A stretch of 64,000 nucleotides of DNA from Pyrenopolyporus hunteri (lineage: Eukaryota > Ascomycota > Sordariomycetes > Xylariales > Hypoxylaceae), in NCBI GenBank assembly GCA_902806595.1, contig CADCXC010000004.1, forward strand, positions 2,976,001 through 3,040,000. The letters are read 5' to 3'. This document shows, piece after piece, positions 1 to 11,861 of this stretch. The translations under genes were made by a program, and so were the position numbers. The number at the start of each line of letters is the position of its first letter. Position 1 is the first letter of the stretch. The notes below the pieces were generated by a model that saw only the letters and a list, made by a program, of their open reading frames with translations, was not told the origin of the DNA and made no database searches.

Positions 1-1354
1 AAATCTCTGAACTCGTCGGCACGGAAGACTTCAAGCATCTCAATCGGCTCGTCGCCGATGTTCTCTACGAAATGACCCATGTTTCTTGGCACGATGCCCA
101 CGTCACCGGCGACGTAATTGAAAGTTCGAGCATTTCCTTCGGAGGCGAAGATGGTGACGCGGGCTCGTCCCTTAATGAAGAAGTTCCATTCGTCGGCGTT
201 GGGGTGCCAATGCATCTCTCTCAAAGCGCCAGGCTTAATAATGGCGTGGGCTGCAGCCACAGTTTTCGAGACGTGGAAATTTTTGGAATCGGCGATACGA
301 ACTTCACCTCCGCTTGTGAGATGCGGTTCCTGGTCAAGCATCCGATGGGAGAAATTGTACTTGGACTTCTTGACGCCCTTGCCCGTTGGCTTCTCATCGT
401 CGATCGAGCCCGGCTGGTCGCCCTGGAAGATGAACTTCTCCTTTTCGGGGAGATGCGCGAACACTTCAGGGGCCAGGTTGAAGTTCTTTGCAATGACCGA
501 TTTTGGGGTATGTGCTTAGCTATGTCAGTCCTAAGAACTTAGAATACAAATTGCTTCTATACTTACCTAGCCAATCGGTCAAGAGAAACGTGGATTCTTC
601 GGAGAATCCTCCATCATCGAAGATCAGGAGGAACTCGGTACCGTTATCGCCAAGCCCTTGAATAGAATGAGGTACACCGCTTGGGAAGTACCACAGATCG
701 CCTCTCTTGAGATCGTCTATGAAGTTCCCGCCTTCGTAATCGATTGCGGTGATACGAGCTTGGCCATCCAGAACGTAAGCCCACTCGGCTTCTTTGTGCC
801 AGTGTAATTCGCGAATGACCCCCTTATCGAGCCGCATATTCACGGCGGCCAGCTCTACGCTGGCACCCAATTCTCGGACGGTGGTTTGTCGCGACCATCC
901 TCCTTCCTATCATTAGGTTAGAGCCAGCACAAGAAGGGATCAAGTATATGAAACTTTTCATTCGTACCTCAATTCGAATATGGGAATCGGCAAAGCTCCA
1001 GCGCATATTATCCAGGTTTCCGTGATCTGTGCTCGGCGGTCGCACGAGATCTGGAGACTGGCGCGACCGTTCGGGGTTCCAGGGACCGAGGACAGAAGCG
1101 CCCAGTCCATTCCGGTAGGGGAGCGGGTCGAGATTTTTGCCTATGGGATCAACAGCGCGATCATAAGGATCTCTATGCTCGGGAGTATACGGGAGCTTTG
1201 GCTTTTTGCTATATTTCGGTGGCAGTTCAAGGCCGGCTAGAAGGTATTGACGTGGGCTGTCGTCTACGGGAACAGCTAGGCCGGAATTGCTCAATGCGAG
1301 ACCAGCTACCAATAGCTGCCACGCAGAGACGCCGTGGGGATTTCGCGACTGCAT
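1..1354 (-). CDS. Oxalate decarboxylase (bicupin), secreted; 3' end cut by window edge
   Basis: This gene encodes a manganese bicupin that converts oxalate to formate and CO2. Exons on the minus strand are 1354-968, 906-567 and 514-<1; introns are 61 and 52 bases with GTACGA and GTAAGT donors. The protein starts with a hydrophobic signal peptide (about residues 8-28, LLVAGLALSNSGLAVP), so it should be secreted. Cupin 1 shows HWHKEAE with a downstream PSGVPHS; cupin 2 shows HWHPNADE with a later NMGHF, so both metal sites keep three His and one Glu. The lid between them reads SEEST, close to the SENST lid of decarboxylases, whose Glu is catalytic; this favours decarboxylase over oxalate oxidase. 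ATG 1354 is chosen because it gives the signal peptide. The C-terminus lies outside the window. Confidence 0.93.
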
Positions 1355-1890
1355 TTCGACAGAATTACCAGCGCACTTGTGAGTCGACTAATTGGCAAAA
1401 CTTGGATCTGGGGGCGAACTAAAGAGCAATTGATGCTCAGATAAGTTTAAAGGAGGACGATGGAGGGCAACCGAGGTGCGAATTCCACGCAGAAGATTTC
1501 CTGGGACGTTACAGGGCGGGCGTCATAGTTAAGCAACCATCTTGGTTCGAGCTTCAAGACCCGATTGAGTCAACAACCCCGTCCATTACGACGGGATCAA
1601 TGCCGAGCGAATGCCGAACTCTCTCCAGCGTCTAGAACTCCCCTTGATTCTATTACTCGAATCAGAGGCCGAGATGTGGGTGGGAGCGTGTGTGGGAGCG
1701 TGTGCCTGGTTATGTTCCGGGGTACGGGGTGACGAATTCCAGGGCGTTGTGGCAGATCCGGGGGGCTTTTCAGGGTGTTAGTGCGCTATAAGCTGGAGGT
1801 TACAGGTAGGTAGATTCTATTGTGTAGGAATTCAGGTTTACCGGCACTCCAGTATCCGAGTCCATTACCGCGTGGGTGATAGGTCCGATT

Positions 1891-1925
1891 CAGGTAGGTG
1901 CCTAGGTAGGTAGCAGGTAGGTATT
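1891..1925. repeat. TAGGTAGG-type short array
   Basis: Imperfect tandem GTAG/GGTA units with an internal CCTAGG palindrome. The same motif recurs in many other intergenic stretches of this window. Confidence 0.6.
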
Positions 1926-2633
1926 AGATATGGCGAATACAGGCGCCGAGGTACTGTATTGGACATGGACATAGCTGGAGACTGAGACTAGCGGGCGAGC
2001 TAACCTAAATAGATTAGCTACGTCAAAAAGGCGTTCCTATCGTCATCTAGCACCTTGAACGGAAGTCTCAGAGCACTGACAACATGCACCTCCACGCTTA
2101 TACGGCCCAGGTTTCTTGTGAGATTTTCTATGGGCGATTACGCTAAAGTGCACTACAGCTGCATAACCCCAAGTACCTACCTATCTACCACGATACATTC
2201 AGCCCGAGATAGCTATAGCTACCCGTAGACTTCTTACACTGTAAGCGGCCCAAAAACATTATATTTCCTGCCTATCTGGGATTTCCGTCCGGAAGCGCTC
2301 GTCCCCACGTTGACACCCTTGTTCGATACCGGCAGGCGTCAATCTTGGCAAAAGAGAGGTCTTGGAGAACTATGTTTGCCAAGGCTTCCAGGGGGGCGCT
2401 CTGAAGCTATACCTGAAATACCTAGGTACTTGTGTAACTCAACGTCATTCGGTCATCGCCATTGCATGGGCCCGGATGGAGGGACGGCACTTTTTGTTTC
2501 TCTATCTTACCCAGCTGCATCTTGTACTAACCCAGCATGCCATAGTACGTCTTTGAGTAATACCCAAGGTACCTATTCACTCCTCTCATTTAATCTCGCT
2601 TTAATTATTCATTAGATATATATATCTGGCAAG

Positions 2634-2674
2634 GAGGTAGGTAGGTAGGTAGCTATATATACCTACCTAGGTAG
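2634..2674. repeat. Hairpin-forming GGTA array
   Basis: Four to five GGTA units (2635-2650) are followed by an AT-rich loop (CTATATA) and then TACCTACCTAGGTA (2660-2673). GGTAGGTA at 2643-2650 can pair with TACCTACC at 2660-2667, giving a stem of eight pairs. Confidence 0.6.
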
Positions 2675-2768
2675 ACTATCCGTCCTTTCGCTTAAAATAC
2701 TTCATTACGGGTAACTAACCTTTGTTTTCGCAAAGTCCGACGTTCTGAGCCCTGGTGACTTATTTGGA

Positions 2769-3667
2769 ATGGCCTCCCCAAACGGGTACGGCGCCCTACC
2801 CAGTAATTCGCGGTCAAACGCCAACGGCGACGAGGAGCAGCAACCTTTACTGGGCAACAACATCCGGGCGTCCAAATCAGCGGGATGGCGGGATAACATG
2901 ACGGCGGACGTGCGCCGCGACTGGGCCGACCTGGTTTTGCTCGCCTGTTACATCATCACGGGCCTGCTCGACAGCGCGTCGATATCCACGTGGGGCTCCT
3001 TCGTATCCATGCAGACGGGTTCGTCGCTTTTCCGCACGTGCACCTCGATTCCAATTCGCTAAAGCTGATCTTCCTCCTAGGAAACACCGTGTATTTCGGA
3101 CTCGGCGTCGCGGCGCCGCACGAGTCCACGCGGTGGATCAAGTCCGGGACCTCGCTGGGATGCTTCTGCATCGGGTCCGTCTTCTTCAGCTCCTTCCACC
3201 GGATGCTGTCGCCGTCGCCCAAGCGGCGCTGGGTGCTCTGCGCCTCTTTCGCCCTGCAGATGCTATTCGTAGCCGCTGCCGCCGCAATCCTCACCTTCGG
3301 GCCTCAGTCTCCCGATGAGAACAAGAAGGAGGCCATTGACTGGCCGGTGCTCGTCCCCATCGCCCTTATCGCCTTCCAGAGCTGCGGCCAGGCTGTCGCT
3401 AGCCGTGCGCTCAAGTACAACGCGCTCACTAGCGTTGTTCTCACTAGTATATACTGCGACCTGTTCTCCGATGCCGAGCTGCTGGCTCCACGTAACCCCG
3501 AGCGCAATCGCAGGGTTGGTGCGCCCACCCTGCTCTTCGTCGGCGCCGTGCTTGGTGGAATATTAGCAAGGAGCACTGTCGGCACCGCTGGCGTCCTCTG
3601 GGTTGCTGCGGCTTTGAAGCTACTTGTCGTCATATCCTGGCTGCTGTGGCCTGCTGAGAAGGAATAA
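2769..3667 (+). CDS. DUF1275 (YoaK family) membrane protein
   Basis: This is a predicted polytopic membrane protein of the DUF1275 family, whose biochemical role is not established. Exons are 2769-3018 and 3081-3667 (278 residues); the 62-base intron has donor GTTCGT and acceptor CTAG. Splicing rebuilds the family motif SFVSMQTGNTVYFGLG, which supports the junction strongly. The N-terminal 55 residues are polar (N/Q/E-rich, cytosolic). Hydrophobic segments follow at the LVLLACYIITGLLDSAS region, around the NTVYFGLG motif, CFCIGSVFF, LQMLFVAAAAAILTF, VLVPIALIAFQ, LLFVGAVLGGILA and LWVAAALKLLVVISWLLW. The family's F/Y-Q-TGN signature is complete. It is convergent with the MFS gene downstream. 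Confidence 0.9.
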
Positions 3668-4063
3668 CATCCGTGATGTATACTTGAATACACAGAGCAT
3701 AGTCACACCGGTTACGTAGCCTAGTGGTATTCAGCAACAAATACGACTCCATCCACTATTATACCAGACACGTATCGTGGCGGGCTGGGACTCCGATGTC
3801 GACACCAATGTAACAACATCTCCGAATTGCTACACCATGCCCGGTTCCACTACGCCCTCTCATAATGTACCTAGATAAGATAGCCGATACAAAGGCGATG
3901 CCTAGATTCCCTTAGAGAATGTTGCGGCGCACGAAAAAGCGCCGGACTATATAAATGACGTACAATTTCAAATCCTGGGACCACCATCCAGGATGGATCG
4001 ATTGAATAGGTAGGTACCTTTATTATTAGACGAAATATCAAAATATATGGTGCATATAGGTTG
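3668..4063. other. Intergenic, convergent 3' ends
   Basis: About 400 bases between the DUF1275 and MFS stop codons. It holds one TAGGTAGGTACC unit near 4008-4019 and nothing else I can name; it is presumably the two 3' UTRs. Confidence 0.5.
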
Positions 4064-5916
4064 TTATTTCTGGGCAACATCCTGGCGAAGCGTCCCCCCT
4101 GGCCGTTGTTTCTTCTCGATCTTGCCAACGATACCGGTGCCGCGGAAATACACAGCCACGACGATGGCGCAGCATACCGCGAGTGCAAAGTTGAACCAGA
4201 TGCCCGCCCTCAATCCGGCCAAGGACGCCGGTTCCCAGGGTATGATTTTGCCTGAGGTCTCCACCGGAACACCCCTATCTCTCGCCATAACGGCTGTTTG
4301 AATGGCCGTAGTGATAGCTAATCCAATGGCCCTCCCAATTTGGCCCATCGCGTTGATAAGCGCACCTCCCAAGGCTTGATCGTCCTGGGGCAAGGATTTC
4401 GAGGTAAACAGGGTCAGGCACGGCCAGGTAATATCGGCGCCAATTACAGAGAGGACGAAAGCCGGAAATCCATACGCGAAGTAAGATGTATCCGGTGGGA
4501 TCGGTACGGAGAATAATAGGCATGACACCGATACGCTCAGATTACCAAACAGAAGTAACATCCAAGTGGGGATTTTCGAAATGAGGTGGCTCACCACAAA
4601 TGCGGTAATGACCCCGGAGGCTCCGGTAGGGATGAATCGGTAGGTAGTCTGCAACGGTCCTAACGCTTGGTAGTCCTGGAAGATGAACGTGGCGGAGACG
4701 ATGAGGTCGTTGAAGGCGGCGAAGAATAGAGCCATGATAACCATGGCTGCGCTGAAGCGGGCGCTCTTGAACACAGAGACCTTCATGAGCGGCTTTCTCG
4801 TCATATGTTTCTCTTGGTACCATTGCCATGCGACGAAGATGGCAAGAAGCAAAACGGAAATGACGATTAACATGTAAATCCATATAGCGCTCCATCCCAC
4901 CACATTACCTTCCGTTAGCGCGAACAGCAGCGCTAATATTGCAACGGTGACGAGTGTACCGCCTGTCCAATCTACGGATTTGAGCGACGAGACACGATCC
5001 GTCCTGGTTTCCAAATGCTGCGCGGGTGGGGGTATGAACAAGATACCCGCAAGAGTGACGGCGATTGCAAGTCCGCCGGTGGCTCCGAACACCCATTTCC
5101 AGTTAGCGAACGAGGCGATAAAGCCACTGATCAGATTGCCAAAAACGCTGCCAAGAGGCGCGCCGGCAGCTAAACGAGATGTTAACGACGATTATGGGGT
5201 CTCTAGGAAGGAGACTGGATAACCTACCGTACGCGCTGAAAGCATAGTTCTTCGCTTTACCAGGCGGAAATGTCACACCAAGGATTCCGATGGCTGTTGG
5301 CACGTTGGCGGCAGCGCCCTAGAAGTTTATGAGCCGCAAGTACATTTAAAAACGTAACGATATACTTACGAGGCCCTGCAGACCGCGGAACAAGTTGAAT
5401 CCTATCTCGTTCGGTATGAACGGGTTAACGATCATCGTGGCTGCCACAAACGCGCTGCCCAAGATGAAGATGGAGCGTTTGCCATAGATATCCGCTATTC
5501 GACCCCACAGAAGTAGGAAACACCCGAAAGTGAGGGCGTAAGAAGAGACGACCCATTGCAATCTGCTTTCGGGGATACTCAGATCCTCGCCAATTATCGG
5601 TAAGATAATGACAACCGACTGGATCGAGAGAGTCTGGTTCTAAATTAGCTAGGGCATATCGTACGTCGCAGCGATGAGCGCCTACGTTTAGGAAGCTGGC
5701 CCCCGTGACGGTCGCAACCAAAGCGATACATTTCGCCTTAGAAAGCGGTAGGCTCGATTTAATCGAGCTGTCGTCTTCATCTGCCCCGCTTTCTACGGCT
5801 GGAGGCGGCGTCTGCGGGCCTACCGGTTCGATGATGTCACAATCCAGCCGTCTTTTCTCTCCGGCACTCTCGACGTCCTCCGTAGGGCGCGGACCAGCCT
5901 CTAGGTCTCTCGCCAT
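4064..5916 (-). CDS. MFS transporter, DHA2 type (Atr1/Amf1-like)
   Basis: This is a plasma-membrane or vacuolar major facilitator of the 14-helix DHA2 group, resembling yeast Atr1 and Amf1 (boron/drug export, ammonium). Minus-strand exons are 5916-5686, 5639-5370, 5318-5228 and 5169-4064, giving 565 residues; introns are 46, 51 and 58 bases. The frame is open further upstream, but only from a TTG, so the first real ATG is 5916 (MARDLEAG). The first 60 residues are hydrophilic. TM1 and TM2 follow with the motif GRIADIYGKR, the family's motif A between helices 2 and 3. Another conserved stretch is QWVVSSYALTFGCFLLLWGR. The C-terminal half ends in a basic tail (KIEKKQRPGG). The substrate cannot be told from sequence alone. 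Confidence 0.9.
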
Positions 5917-6561
5917 ATTCGCGGCGATGATAGCAATCCGGCCCAGATCCGAGTCCTCAATCCACAAGGCGTCTTCCGGGCCGGTGCAAGTTCATATACG
6001 CCTGCAGGTGGTTCCGCCATCGCAATCGGGTAAGGTGTCATGCTTCTGGGTCTGCAGACGTTCCGTGAAAACTCGACACACGACCCGGAACGGCTTTCCC
6101 GAAACAAGCGAAGCTCCTCCACCTCTCTGGGCGGCAGCTGGATATGGCATTACCCCTTGTGGATGGGCCAATCAATGGTCGGAATGGCTGGAGCATTTGC
6201 CCCAATCTAAGAAGAACGGGGTCCTGCAGGGCTCCCGCCGCTCTTGTTCCGGAAACCGGTATCGGTTCCCTAGGGGGCTACGTTTCCCCGGTTGAGACGG
6301 TAAATTCGACGACTCGATTCGTCAATGTGGTCCAGCATAATGGATGTTTGACGGGATGAGGATGGGCTTCGTCCACAGCCATCTTACGCCAAGGATGCGC
6401 TTAGCCAGGGGATAGAGGATAAAAAGGAAGTTTCTAACCGTTCAAGGCACGGATATTACATGATGAGTTGGACGTCTTGCTGGATTCAAATACGTGCTAA
6501 TAGGATGTGCTGCAGGAAGAGAGGTAGATATAATACGTATTTCTAAAGAAGCTTCGGTAAG

Positions 6562-6730
6562 CCTAGGTAGGTAGGTAGGCAGCAGCAGCAGACACTTGCT
6601 GAAGAACTTCTGAGGCAGTGCGCTGGGTACCAAGATAGGTGAGTACCTAGGTAATCGGAGTGGTTCTAAGTGCTTACCTAGGTACGCAGGGAGTTATTTA
6701 TTATATATAGGTAGGTACCTAGGTAGGTAC
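6562..6730. repeat. Clustered TAGGTA/CCTAGG palindromic units
   Basis: Units occur at 6562-6580 (CCTAGGTAGGTAGGTAGG), near 6644-6652, near 6677-6684 and at 6709-6730 (TAGGTAGGTACCTAGGTAGG). The last is nearly self-complementary. Confidence 0.6.
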
Positions 6731-6890
6731 GCTATAGCCCTCAAATTTTTGACCCACCCCTGTTATAAAATACCCTAGGCGTGTGGCTCGTCTGTCCTAC
6801 CTACCACCTACCTAATATCTTTGGTTTGGCAGATTATCTTCACCTGGACCCGGGTGCGAAGGTGTTGGAACCAAATCTTCAGAATGGATA

Positions 6891-7078
6891 AGTACCTACC
6901 TAGGTACCTACCTACATAGGCACTTATTGTACAGCATAATACGTAGGTGCCTATATTCTTACCTCGACGTCCTCGGCTACGTACCTTAGTATCTAGGTAG
7001 GTGCTACTTGCAGGTACAACATATACGTATCCCAAGGCATCCAATAGTCACATACATGTGGGTAGGTACCTACCTGTC
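6891..7078. repeat. TACCTACCTAGGTACC-type units
   Basis: Array at 6891-6915, further single units around 6988-7003 and 7062-7076. Same motif family as elsewhere in the window. Confidence 0.55.
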
Positions 7079-7601
7079 AAACATCAGCCGCCGACGAGGC
7101 AAGTCGGGACTGCTATAAGCTTGAAAGGTCCGAGCTCCGCTCCTACAAAGCATAAAATCGAAGCAGCTCCAAGTACGTAGAAAGAAAAATGGCAAGACGG
7201 CGGTGCTGCTGCCTTGACAGGTCACGTTAGCACGCGTTCGATTGGCATCAATTGGCATTAATTGGCGTTCCTTCTTTCCTTACTGGGCATCTGTTGCCTA
7301 GAGGAAAGTGCCACAGCTCACCGATTGTGTCAATATTTATTTCGCCGTCAATTACCTCTTACCTCTTTCTTCCTCTCGACTCCGAGCCTTTCAACTCGCC
7401 ATCACTTCTTTTCTTTTTTCCCCTTCTCACCCTATTCTCACATAGTTGAAGAAATCCTTCACGGAACTCGCAGCTCCCTTCTTCATTTTCCCGGGTTCTA
7501 CGGTGCCTACCTACATGTACAATACCTAAAGTAGGTAATTGGTGCATCGGAGTTATCCATCAAACGAGGTGATCTATTCCACAACCGGTAAATATTCAAC
7601 A

Positions 7602-10328
7602 ATGCCACCTAAAAAGAAGGCCTCGGGCTCGGGGTCTTTGAACGGCTGCTGCATCGCTATCAGTGGTGCAATGCGCTGCATGAGCCAAGCCGCAATTGCG
7701 ACTGACTTCATCATCCCCCTTGGTGGCACATTGTCCAAGTCTGTCACTGCATCGACCACGCATCTTATTAGCACCCAGGCAGACTATGATAAGCCTACGG
7801 TCAAAGTTAAAGCCGCACAATCCTTGAATATACACATCGTCAGTTTCATCTGGATCAGTGATTCCTTCCACATCGGATCTCGTCGGGCCGAGGGGTTATA
7901 CGCGCTTGATCCTCAAGTCCGTGCTCAATACCGTTCTTCTCTTCCTTTTCAACAACATTTATCTCAACTCCGATCCCGCGCTATGCAAGCCGCCGCTCCC
8001 GGGAATCAGGGTGTAAAACGGAAACTCGTAGCTGATGGGGATAGTGACAACGACAATGACGATGACGATGACAGTGACGATGACAACGACGATGACGACG
8101 ATGACAAAGCGCAATCCCATGCCTCAAAGAGAAGCAAGATCTCAAACACCGAGGTCAAGCAGGATGAGGATCAACAGACTGAAGCCAAGGTAGCTGATGG
8201 CCAGATTGCTAAGACCCGCGATGTCAGGATCCCACTTGACGACTTGGTCAACGACAATCTTCGCTGTTACGAAGTCTACATCGATGATGACGGTGTTATC
8301 TTTGATGCTTCTCTTAATCAGACTAATGCAGCCCATAATAATAACAAGTTCTACCGACTTCAAGTACGTGGTTTGATTCCTATATTTTCAGCTCGCCCTA
8401 AACTCCCGGAAGCCTTGTCTCTACCCAACCGTACCAACCAGTACACTAACGAGTTCTTTTAGTTGCTCCGGTCTGTGCACGGCGATTTCAGATGTTGGAC
8501 CCGATGGGGTCGAGTTGGCGAAATCGGTTCTTCAAAGATTCTGGGCAATGGAAGCCTAGCCACGGCTCTTAAAGAATTCGAGGGCAAATTCAAGTCAAAG
8601 ACTGGCATTAACTGGTGCGATCGCACGATGGACCCCAGGCCCGGGAAGTATGCCTTTGTGGAGAGAAGTGTACGTATATTTCAGTATCCCCAGCTGCAGT
8701 ACTTATTTTATCTTCACCTCAAGTTAAACTAGCACCTGAGAGGCCGCCGAAAACTGCTGACATAGAAGGGATATCCCATAACATCCGAACTCATCCCCCG
8801 GGGAGGCTCATTTTACAAGAGTAAATACTAATTCTCTGTGTTATAGTACGAAGAAGATTCGGAAGATGAGGGCGATACGGAAAAGGCCAGAGACCCTGCT
8901 GTAAAACAGGAACCCGAGGAGGAGCCAGAATCAAAGCTCTCAAAGCCGGTTCAGGAATTGATGCAGCTTATCTTCAATCAGCAATATTTCGCTGCCACCA
9001 TGAGAGACCTTAACTACGATGCCGTCAAGTTGCCTTTAGGCAAGCTCAGTAAGACCACCATCTCTCGAGGATATCAACTATTGAAGGACCTTGCGGCTCT
9101 TCTTGACGACCCTTCACTGGCGGGGTCCAAATACCAAACCCTCTTCCCTTTGGCGGCAGAGAGTCTTTCGAACGGATATTTCTCGCTGATTCCGCATACG
9201 TTTGGGAGGAACAAGCCCCCGGTCATTGGTGATACAACTCTGCTCAAACGAGAAATAGCACTTCTCGAGAGCTTATCGGACATGAAGCACGCATCGATAC
9301 TTATGAAGAACGAGCGGAAGGAAGTAGTCAATAAGTTGGATCAACACTTTAAGAGCTTGGGGATGGAAGAGATGACTCCGCTGGACAAGGATGGCTCGGA
9401 GTTTACCCAATTGAAAGACTACTTGATGGCCACTCGAGGGTCGACACATCAGGCCAACTACGAGATATCACAGATCTTCAGGATTGAACGCCAAGGAGAA
9501 AAGGATCGCTTCGAGGCCGCGCATGGGAACTCTCGGGATCGGCGACTTCTGTGGCACGGTTCTCGGTGCACCAATTTCGGCGGAATTCTCTCTCAAGGAC
9601 TTCGTATCGCCCCCCCGGAGGCTCCATCAACAGGTTATAGGTACGTATACCATTGCTGCGCATCGGGTCTAGGCTAGACTCACCGCGTGGTTTCAATGCT
9701 TTTGTCAAATGATAGCTAACATACTCCTAGTATGTCACATCTCTTCCCCTTGATCTGAGACCAGCCTTTGGGTTTGACGAAATTCTACCCAATCAATGAT
9801 AAGCAGAATTAACGTGTTGTAGTGTTCGGGAAAGGTATCTACCTAGCGGATATGTCCAGCAAAGTAAGTACCTCGATCCTAGCTTGCAAGAATTAGCCTT
9901 AATGACCTAATCATCTAGTCCGCCGGTTATTGCCATTCGAGTGCTAGTAATGGACACGCGCTCCTCCTTCTCTGCGAAGCAGAGCTTGGAGATCCGATCC
10001 AGAAGCTTACCCGCGCCTCGTACGACGCTGATGAGGATGCGAAGAATAAAGGAATGCTGTCGACCTGGGGCCAAGGGTCCACGGGACCGAGCCTGTGGAA
10101 GGATGCTGGATGTGTTCATCCATCATTGAAGGGCGTAAAAATGGTATGGCAAGACCAATCTAAACCTTTTATCTGTATTGATTCTGACTACGACTTCCCT
10201 CCTAGCCCGATACCACTGTCGCACCTAGTGCTACCGGCATCGCCAATGCGTCTCTTTTATATAACGAGTACATTTGTTACGACGTCTCCCAAGTCCGTTT
10301 GCGATACTTGTATCGGGTCAGAATTTAG
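7602..10328 (+). CDS. Poly(ADP-ribose) polymerase (BRCT-WGR-PARP)
   Basis: Nuclear enzyme that builds poly(ADP-ribose) from NAD+ at DNA breaks. Exons: 7602-8363, 8463-8669, 8847-about 9633/9639, 9823-9863, 9919-10143, 10206-10328; about 714 residues. Domains: BRCT (residues 8-100), an acidic Asp-rich linker (about 150-170), WGR (about 225-325, with WTRWGRVGE), the helical regulatory domain (about 345-490) and the catalytic domain. The H-Y-E triad is present: LLWHGSR (H560), GKGIYLAD (Y592) and YNEYI (E695). As in other fungal PARPs there are no N-terminal zinc fingers. The start is MPPKKK at 7602. The exon 3/exon 4 junction is odd: the good donor after 9640 (GTACGT) is out of frame. In-frame solutions need a weak GTTATA donor (losing Gly-Tyr of the TGYMFG loop) or a GG donor that restores it. 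Confidence 0.93.
8038..8105 (+). repeat. GAY-rich Asp-coding tract
   Basis: A run of GAT/GAC codons with a few AAC and AGT codons inside the PARP coding sequence. It encodes an acidic linker between the BRCT and WGR domains. Confidence 0.7.
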
Positions 10329-11861
10329 GGGAATTCGACCCCGTAACTTGTCGCATCGACCTAACAATTACTCAAAAGTAAGTGTATAGTTATCTCTTAC
10401 TATCACTTCAGCTTACCCGTTCGTTCGGGAGTAATGACTGTAAATCGAGGATTTCGATAGCGGGTCGGCCGTGAGAAGCCTCTAGAGACGCTTCTAGGGC
10501 GAGGGTTATTGAATTTCGCGTTTTGATTCTACGTACCTCACGAGTTATGATCGTACATCAGGTACATATGGGGCAAACGGCGTACCCCGTAGCCAATGGT
10601 TGGGACAAAATTGGGGCGTGGTGTACTAGTTTGCTTCTGGCTATAAATCATAGGGGTACCCAGCATAGGTGACCGAAAAGGTTATCAGAGAAGGGAGGGA
10701 GTGTGTCTAACACAGGATCTAAACTTGCAAGGAAAACCGAGCTACCAAGTTCAAGTCTATTGCACATTAGGATTCTACCACGGCGTTCAATATTCAATCC
10801 CTAATAAGGGCATGTACAATATCTACCTAAATACAGGTACCCTGCCGTTAATTCTTCTAAGAATCACGTTACTTAATAAGTTCGGACTGGGAGAGAATTT
10901 TATCCTGCGTTATGAAGGAATAGTCTCATTCCCCAGTTAAGATGTGGAGGAAGGAGAGCAAGGCATTTGACATTCATCAGAAAGATGAGTCTAGGCTTTT
11001 CTTACTTACTGTTCTGTCTTTATTATGATATAATTCGGATATCGTATATCTTACGGTAAATACGTAACAAGTAGACCCAAAGCGAAGTACAAAGAAAGAG
11101 TATTTAGCCGGTGTATGGCACCGGTGGTATATTTACCTACCTAATTAGAATAGGTACCTACCTGCGTAGGCATGTAGGTATGTATGATAACTACCTACCT
11201 AGGTACCTATACTCACCTTACGTATCGAGTAAATGCGAGAGAACCCTTGGCAGTAGCAAAGAAGAGGCCTAAAGCGACGTTAGTGTCGATGCTCGAAGTA
11301 CGATTGATCATCATAAACGAGACAGGTTCGAGCGGTGTAGCCTGGAGATGGCTCGGCTGGCGACCTCTTGCTTACGTAGGTACCTAGATAGGTAGGTATG
11401 TAGAATTATACATTAAGATTTCGACTCCTCATCGGCAAGATTAGGTAGAAACCGAAGGCCGAGGCACGTTGCCGGTAAATACAAACTATCATTCAGAACC
11501 CTACCAAAATATACAGTGTTGTAATTCTGTCAAGAAGACTTCTAAAACTGCACTATGCTAATAATAATGAATCAAACCCATCGTAGTGCCCCTTTGCGGT
11601 GGCCATGATTAAAGGGGGTATACGGGGGGGAGGGATGAAGAACGCCGTTGCTCCGAAAGTGTGTGGCCTTGGGCGCGTGACATCTCATAAAAACGCCGTC
11701 TTCCATGCAATTTCCATCTACCTAAACCGTGTCTTTAAGAGTAGACGCGAACGAAATAATGTGTAAAGGGGCTGCTACCGCCACCACCGCCGCGGCCGCA
11801 AGAGAATCTGTATCGAAAACATCGTTGTCCGTGGTGGTAGATTAAGAATTAGAAGTAGGCT
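10329..11861. other. Intergenic region, PARP 3' side to SPT2 3' side
   Basis: 1.5 kb between the convergent ends of PARP and SPT2. I see no supportable gene; the longest frame (10701-10940) looks random. TAGGTA/TACCTA units lie at 11133-11210 and 11375-11400. Confidence 0.55.
11133..11210. repeat. TACCTACCTAGGTACC-type units
   Basis: Several TACCTACC and TAGGTACC units, including CTACCTACCTAGGTACC at about 11191-11207, next to GTAGGCATGTAGG. Confidence 0.6.

Larger units (their letters stand above)
1355..2768. other. Intergenic region with TAGGTA-type repeats
   Basis: This is the shared upstream region of the divergent oxalate decarboxylase and DUF1275 genes. I see no convincing coding exon: open frames here are short and lack family-like sequence. 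It contains TAGGTAGG arrays at 1891-1925 and 2634-2674 and many TAGGTA or CTACCT units in between. Confidence 0.6.
5917..7601. other. Long intergenic region between MFS and PARP
   Basis: 1.7 kb between two divergently transcribed genes. Open frames here are unconvincing. From about 6560 to 7075 it is dense in TAGGTA/TACCTA units; 7330-7450 is pyrimidine-rich (CTTTCTTCCTCTC, TTTTCTTTTTTCCCC), typical of a fungal promoter or 5' leader for the PARP gene. Confidence 0.55.

Noticed and set aside
72..542. Long plus-strand open frame of 156 codons
   Set aside because: It is the antisense shadow of the second cupin domain of oxalate decarboxylase, whose minus-strand frame is family-like.
2310..2615. 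Plus-strand open frame upstream of DUF1275
   Set aside because: No family features, and it overlaps repeat-rich intergenic sequence.
5705..6295. Plus-strand open frame of 196 codons
   Set aside because: Its first part overlaps the MFS N-terminus in antisense and the rest has no recognisable motif, no ATG start and no intron support.
10701..10940. Open frame downstream of PARP
   Set aside because: Short, no motif, composition like the AT-rich spacer around it.
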